The notes beneath the pieces are model-generated. The model made no database searches. It saw only the letters and a list, made by a program, of their open reading frames with translations, and was not told the DNA's origin. Source: JAIEPT01 sp038217425 (lineage in GTDB: Bacteria > Planctomycetota > Planctomycetia > Gemmatales > Gemmataceae). From it: a stretch of 64,000 nucleotides of DNA. This document shows, one piece after another, positions 60,302 to 64,000 of the stretch (the stretch's first letter is position 1; every line of letters begins with the position of its first letter). The stretch spans positions 5,094 to 69,093 of the forward strand of contig JBBQPM010000007.1 in assembly GCA_038217425.1 (NCBI GenBank), in the 5' to 3' direction. A program made the position numbers and the translations under genes.

Positions 60302-62032
60302 ATGTTTCGACATATCAATTGCGCCGCCGGGTTGGCGGCGCTGATCCTGTTTCACGGCGAGGCGACTGCGCAACCCAAGGACAAGGGCGAATCGGGCGTG
60401 GGTCGCCGCGTTCCTCATTTCGTACTTCCAGACGCCGCGGGCAAGCTCGTGGGTTCGGACGATTTCAAGGACAAGAAACTTGTCGTGGTTGCATTTCTCG
60501 GCACCAAATGCCCCATCGGCAACGCCTACATCCCGACGCTCAACGAACTGCAGAAGTCGTACGCCGACAAGGACGTGCAGATCGTCGGCATCAATTCCGT
60601 TCCAGGAGACAACGCCGAGACCATCGCTCGTCACGTCAAGGACTTCGCCGTCTCCTTTCCGGTCCTGATTGACGGCAAGCAGAGCGTGGCCAGCGTTTTC
60701 GGAGCCCGGCGCACGCCGGAGGTTTTCGTGCTCGACGGCCGGCAGGTCGTGCGCTATCGCGGCCGAATCGACGATCGGATCGGCTACGACTACCGGCGCG
60801 ACGAAGCTCGGCGCCACGATCTGCGCGAGGCGCTGGACGAGTTGCTCGCGGACAAGAAAGTGAGCGTCACCGAAACGGAAGCGATCGGGTGCCTGATCAC
60901 GCCGCTGGCGGCACGGAAGAAGGGTGCGGTAACGTACGCCGAGCACGTCGCGCCGATCTTGCGGAAGCACTGCGTCGACTGCCATCATCCGGGCACGGCG
61001 GCACCGTTCTCGCTCATGAACTACGACGACGCGTTCAACTGGTCGTCGATGATCCGCGAAGTGGCGGTGCAAAGGCGCATGCCCCCCTGGCACGCCGACC
61101 CGCGTTTCGGCCATTTCGCGAATGAACGCAGGCTGACGTCCGACGAGATCGACGTCCTACGCGCCTGGGCAGAGGACGGGGCGCCGCGCGGCGACGCCAA
61201 GGCCGAGCCTCCCGTCCCGCAGATCGTTGAGGGCTGGCGCATCGGCAAGCCCGATCTCGTTCTGCAAATGCCCCAGGAATTCAAAGTCCCGGCCCAGGGG
61301 ACAGTAAGTTACCAGCACTTCATCACCAAGACCGATTTCACGGAAGACCGGTGGGTGCAGGCGGTCGAGGTGAGGCCGGGCAATCGGGCGGTCGTCCATC
61401 ACATCATCGTCTTCTGGCGCGACCCCAAGAAAAAGGGCGATACCTGGCTCGCGTCGACCGCTCCGGGAGCCGACCCGCTCGTCTTCCCGCCTGGACTGGG
61501 CCGAAAAATCCCCGCAGGAGCCGAACTCAAATGGCAGGTCCACTACACTTCCAGCGGCAAACCCGAGGCCGATCGCTCGGAGATCGGCATGATTTTCTGC
61601 AAGGAGCCGCCGCGGCATAACGTCGTCAATCACGGCATCGCCAACGTCCTCTTCGCCATCCCGGCCGGCAACGCCCATCACAAGGTCGTCTCCTCGGTTC
61701 CCGTCATCAAGGACGCCGTCCTGTTGTCGCTCGCCCCGCACATGCACCTACGCGGCAAGGATTTCCTCTACCGCGCCGTCTATCCCGATGGACGAATGGA
61801 AGTGCTCCTGTCGGTTCCGCAGTTCGATTTCAACTGGCAACACACTTACCGTCTCAAGGAGCCGATCCGGCTCCCCAAGGGAACGAAGATCGAGTGCGTC
61901 GCCCACTTCGACAACTCGGCCGGCAATCCTGCGAATCCCGATCCCAAGCGCATCGTCCGCTGGGGCAATCAGACGTGGGACGAGATGATGATCGGCTACA
62001 TCGATTATTACTGGGACGACGCGAAAAAGTAA
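60302..62032 (+). CDS. Secreted redoxin - cytochrome c - copper-monooxygenase-like fusion
   Basis: 576 residues with a signal peptide (FRHINCAAGLAALILFHGEATAQ). First domain (about 35-200): a thioredoxin-fold redoxin with GTKCPIGNAYIPTLNEL (C-P-x-G-N rather than CxxC). Second (about 215-310): a haem-binding cytochrome c-like segment with LRKHCVDCHHPGTAAPFSL. Third (from about 340): the C-terminal half of copper type II ascorbate-dependent monooxygenases, with VVHHIIVFWRD and LAPHMHLRGKDFLY copper-ligand motifs. An extracytoplasmic oxidoreductase; substrate unknown. The start is ATG 60302. Confidence 0.88.
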   Translation: MFRHINCAAGLAALILFHGEATAQPKDKGESGVGRRVPHFVLPDAAGKLVGSDDFKDKKLVVVAFLGTKCPIGNAYIPTLNELQKSYADKDVQIVGINSVPGDNAETIARHVKDFAVSFPVLIDGKQSVASVFGARRTPEVFVLDGRQVVRYRGRIDDRIGYDYRRDEARRHDLREALDELLADKKVSVTETEAIGCLITPLAARKKGAVTYAEHVAPILRKHCVDCHHPGTAAPFSLMNYDDAFNWSSMIREVAVQRRMPPWHADPRFGHFANERRLTSDEIDVLRAWAEDGAPRGDAKAEPPVPQIVEGWRIGKPDLVLQMPQEFKVPAQGTVSYQHFITKTDFTEDRWVQAVEVRPGNRAVVHHIIVFWRDPKKKGDTWLASTAPGADPLVFPPGLGRKIPAGAELKWQVHYTSSGKPEADRSEIGMIFCKEPPRHNVVNHGIANVLFAIPAGNAHHKVVSSVPVIKDAVLLSLAPHMHLRGKDFLYRAVYPDGRMEVLLSVPQFDFNWQHTYRLKEPIRLPKGTKIECVAHFDNSAGNPANPDPKRIVRWGNQTWDEMMIGYIDYYWDDAKK

Positions 62033-62084
62033 TCGGACCGGCGAAAAAAGCGCCCGCCGGCCCGATTGCGGACGTTTTTGATTT

Positions 62085-62546
62085 TTACTTCTTGTTGTAG
62101 CGAATGAGAGTCAGGATATCGCCGACAGCGGCATCGATGTCATCGAGGGCTCGCTCGCGCAAGTCTCGAAAATCAGCCTTGGCGGCCAGTAATTCGGCGC
62201 GAGCTTCCCGTAGGTCGTGTAGTGCGGAACGCAGTTTCCCGTGATCCTTGTATTGCTGGTAGTAGTCCGGACTACGATCTACCCCCTTAAAGCTATTGAC
62301 GTCCTTCACCGCCAAGATGATCTGCACGGACTTCATGGCGTCCTGGATGGAACGGAGCGCGCGTTCCTTGTACCCCGCGGGCCAACTGTCTCGGGCTTGC
62401 TGCAAATCCTGATGAGCTTCGCGAAGTTCGTGAAGGGCCGCGCGCAACCTGGGATGGTCCACCTTTTGTGCGCAGGCGGGTCCAGCGACGATGCCGGAAA
62501 GGATTACCAGGGATAACGCGCCGATGGGAAAGAAACCATGAAACAT
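62085..62546 (-). CDS. Secreted helical protein with an internal duplication
   Basis: 153 residues, signal peptide MFHGFFPIGALSLVILSGIVAGPACA. Residues about 32-80 (HPRLRAALHELREAHQDLQQ ... SIQDAMKSVQIIL) and 103-148 (HGKLRSALHDLREARAELLA ... DIDAAVGDILTLI) are two copies of the same helical hairpin. Charged helices suggest a coiled bundle outside the cytoplasm. No enzyme motif; function unknown. It stands alone, converging with the redoxin-fusion gene. Confidence 0.75.
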   Translation of the reverse strand: MFHGFFPIGALSLVILSGIVAGPACAQKVDHPRLRAALHELREAHQDLQQARDSWPAGYKERALRSIQDAMKSVQIILAVKDVNSFKGVDRSPDYYQQYKDHGKLRSALHDLREARAELLAAKADFRDLRERALDDIDAAVGDILTLIRYNKK

Positions 62547-62771
62547 GACTTTCTCCTGTCAAAGGGCGGAGCGCGACGTGAAAACCCTTCCCACGGCTTC
62601 GCCTCCGCAGCCAATTGTCCTTGGGAAAAACGTGCCGGCAGGCGATTGCCACGTGAGAAATTTTTTGATTTGGCAATAATATCGAGAAGTGGGGGGCATA
62701 CCGGCCCCCTTTGTAGAGGCCGATTGGCACAGCGTACGTGAGCAAAGAGGTGAAGCTGTTGTCGCCGCCGA

Positions 62772-63263
62772 CTACTTCTCCGCGATCTTCATTTGCAGGT
62801 TTTTTGACCAAAAACGCCCAGTTGTCCGCGGCCTCTTCGATGATCTTCTCGGTGGGATCCCCGCGCCGTGGCCGGCGCTCGTCTCGATCCGCGCCAGCAC
62901 CGGCGCGGCCCCGGCCTGGCAATACTGCAACTGCGCGATGAACTTGAAACTGTGGCCGGGCACCACGCGATCATCGGTGTCGGCCGTCGATACGAGCGTC
63001 GGCGGGAACTTCAGAGCTGCGACTGGAGCTCCGCTTCGTTATCGCTGGAACCGTAGTCGTCGACCGAGCAGCCAGTCGGCGACTTCCTTATTGGTCCGCA
63101 CGTCGTCTTCGAGCCAACGGTAGGGGCACGGCACTTTGACGCCGTGATAGAGATCGACGTGCGTGCCGCATTTGGAGGCGGGATATTTCATGGGTTCGTC
63201 GGCCGAGGTCGGGGCGGCCAACGCCGCGGTCAAGCAGAGGGCGAAATGGAGGTGTCGTCGCAT
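62772..63263 (-). pseudogene. Prolyl oligopeptidase (S9) gene with large internal deletion
   Basis: The beginning (ATG 63261-63263) is intact: signal peptide RHLHFALCLTAALAAPTSAD, then MKYPASKCGTHVDLYHGVKV and PYRWLEDDVRTNKEVADWL, the start of S9 peptidases. After about 74 residues the text jumps to the family's extreme C-terminus in another frame: KFPPTLVSTADTDDRVVPGH, then AGHGAG, DPTEKIIEEAADNWAFLVK and NLQMKIAEK to the stop at 62772, with two further single-base shifts. The central several hundred residues, including the catalytic Ser, are gone. Confidence 0.75.
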
Positions 63264-63276
63264 GGCGTTCCCTCGT

Positions 63277-64000
63277 CTATTTGGGGATGAGTTTGTCGTG
63301 ATGGTTTGAGAAGTAGTAGAAGAAGTTCGTGCGCGAGATTTCGCCCAGGGCGAACTGGATCGACACGCGCGACCCGCCGCGCGGCCACGAGACGCCCTTG
63401 AACCGCAAGGTGTTGACGACGGTGGAAACGCTTTCGCCCGGTTGCAACTTGACGGCTTTGGCTGTCTTCTTGCCTTCGACCGGCAAAACGTACGTCTTGT
63501 CGGCGACGAAGAAGGCCAAGCTCGCATTCCAGTCGATGCCGTCGGCTGAACTTAAGAGCGCCGGGACTTCGACTTCCTTGTCGTTCTTGTTCGTCACGGT
63601 GATCTTGAACTCGCCGTCGCCGAACGGGTTTCTGAATTTTTCCAGCTTCTTGGGAGGCACCTGTTCGACGGTTAGTTCAATCCCTTTACCGGCGAGGAAG
63701 GCAGGGCGTTTGGTCTTGGCGCAGCGCGTCCCCTGGAAATCGGGAAAATTCCACTCCGCCCCTACCGACCCTGCCCACGGCGACAGGACTTCGTTTTTAT
63801 CGCGCGTCCAACCGAGAGGCACCGACGTCGCTTGCTTGGCGAGCGCGACGTTCGCCGGCGTGGCGAGCATCCACGCGGTGAGATTCGCCGATTTTCCCCC
63901 CGGCTGCATGACGGCGGCGAGGACCATCTCCGTCCCCACCGGTTCCTTGATGCGATCTCTGCTGTTGAACTGGAGGACGAGATTGGGCGGCAGCGGCCCG
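63277..64000 (-). CDS. Partial planctomycete protein, start beyond the window
   Basis: The frame is open to the right edge (about 240 residues visible) and ends at TAG 63277-63279. Text: NLVLQFNSRDRIKEPVGTEM, LLSSADGIDWNASLAFFVAD, KLQPGESVSTVVNTLRFKGV and SWPRGGSRVSIQFALGEISR suggests beta-sandwich domains of an extracytoplasmic protein. I do not recognise a function. Confidence 0.6.
   Translation of the reverse strand, partial: GPLPPNLVLQFNSRDRIKEPVGTEMVLAAVMQPGGKSANLTAWMLATPANVALAKQATSVPLGWTRDKNEVLSPWAGSVGAEWNFPDFQGTRCAKTKRPAFLAGKGIELTVEQVPPKKLEKFRNPFGDGEFKITVTNKNDKEVEVPALLSSADGIDWNASLAFFVADKTYVLPVEGKKTAKAVKLQPGESVSTVVNTLRFKGVSWPRGGSRVSIQFALGEISRTNFFYYFSNHHDKLIPK

Overview
The window looks like chromosomal DNA of a planctomycete, most probably Gemmataceae or a close relative. 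The evidence is high GC, two DUF1501 proteins and one DUF1552 protein with twin-arginine leaders, a DUF1587/1592/1588/1585 'planctomycete cytochrome' protein, a PV-type bacterial microcompartment (BMC) locus, and many dispersed hairpin repeats of the kind common in these genomes. I see no rRNA, tRNA or CRISPR array. All calls come from reading the sequence and its translations; no database search was run.

Layout. 1-11180: metabolic genes (HEAT-repeat end, DUF2203, an alpha/beta hydrolase plus GH3 adenylating enzyme pair, a zinc-ribbon protein, a membrane protein, an asparagine-synthase homologue without the glutaminase cysteine, DUF1501, trpE). 11177-20019: one leftward operon for a PV-type microcompartment: DeoR regulator, PduL phosphotransacylase, two BMC-H hexamers, acetate kinase, three BMC-P pentamers, CoA-acylating aldehyde dehydrogenase, class II fuculose/rhamnulose-phosphate aldolase, a malate/lactate dehydrogenase and an aldolase-like protein of unknown role. 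By analogy with characterised PV BMCs it would split L-fuculose- or L-rhamnulose-phosphate, sequester lactaldehyde and convert it through an acyl-CoA and acyl phosphate to the acid with ATP gain, the dehydrogenase recycling NADH. 20471-30493: DUF1501, lspA, a PQQ-like propeller, a TonB receptor and divergent TonB protein, lipA with a lipoyl-like mini-protein, and mmsA. 30626-38030: a GrpE-like protein and a leftward type VI secretion sheath/tube cluster (TssA, TssB, TssC and four Hcp paralogues, with a retropepsin-like gene among them). 39127-51160: an enolase-superfamily enzyme plus hydrolase, DksA-like protein, esterase, degenerate receiver, MMPL transporter plus PhnD-like binding protein, a TPR-glycosyltransferase and a large IPT/TIG repeat protein.

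51160-54450 is a gene graveyard: WD40, GP88-like, SUKH and MazF remnants joined end to end. 54542-58860 holds the canonical cytochrome/DUF1552 pair, split by a GxxExxY (PD-(D/E)XK-like) gene that lies between the two arms of the CACAGAGG inverted repeat. Four gene-less copies of that repeat sit elsewhere in the window, one inside the BMC operon. The right end has secreted proteins, a redoxin/cytochrome/copper-monooxygenase fusion, a deleted prolyl oligopeptidase remnant and a partial secreted-type protein.

The observations most worth following are the GxxExxY gene-in-repeat element, the asparagine-synthase homologue with a disabled glutaminase site and an ATT start, the lysine-less lipoyl-like protein overlapping lipA, the Hcp array with oppositely charged loop inserts, the SD-sequestering hairpin of the TonB receptor and a candidate small RNA at about 3710-4035.
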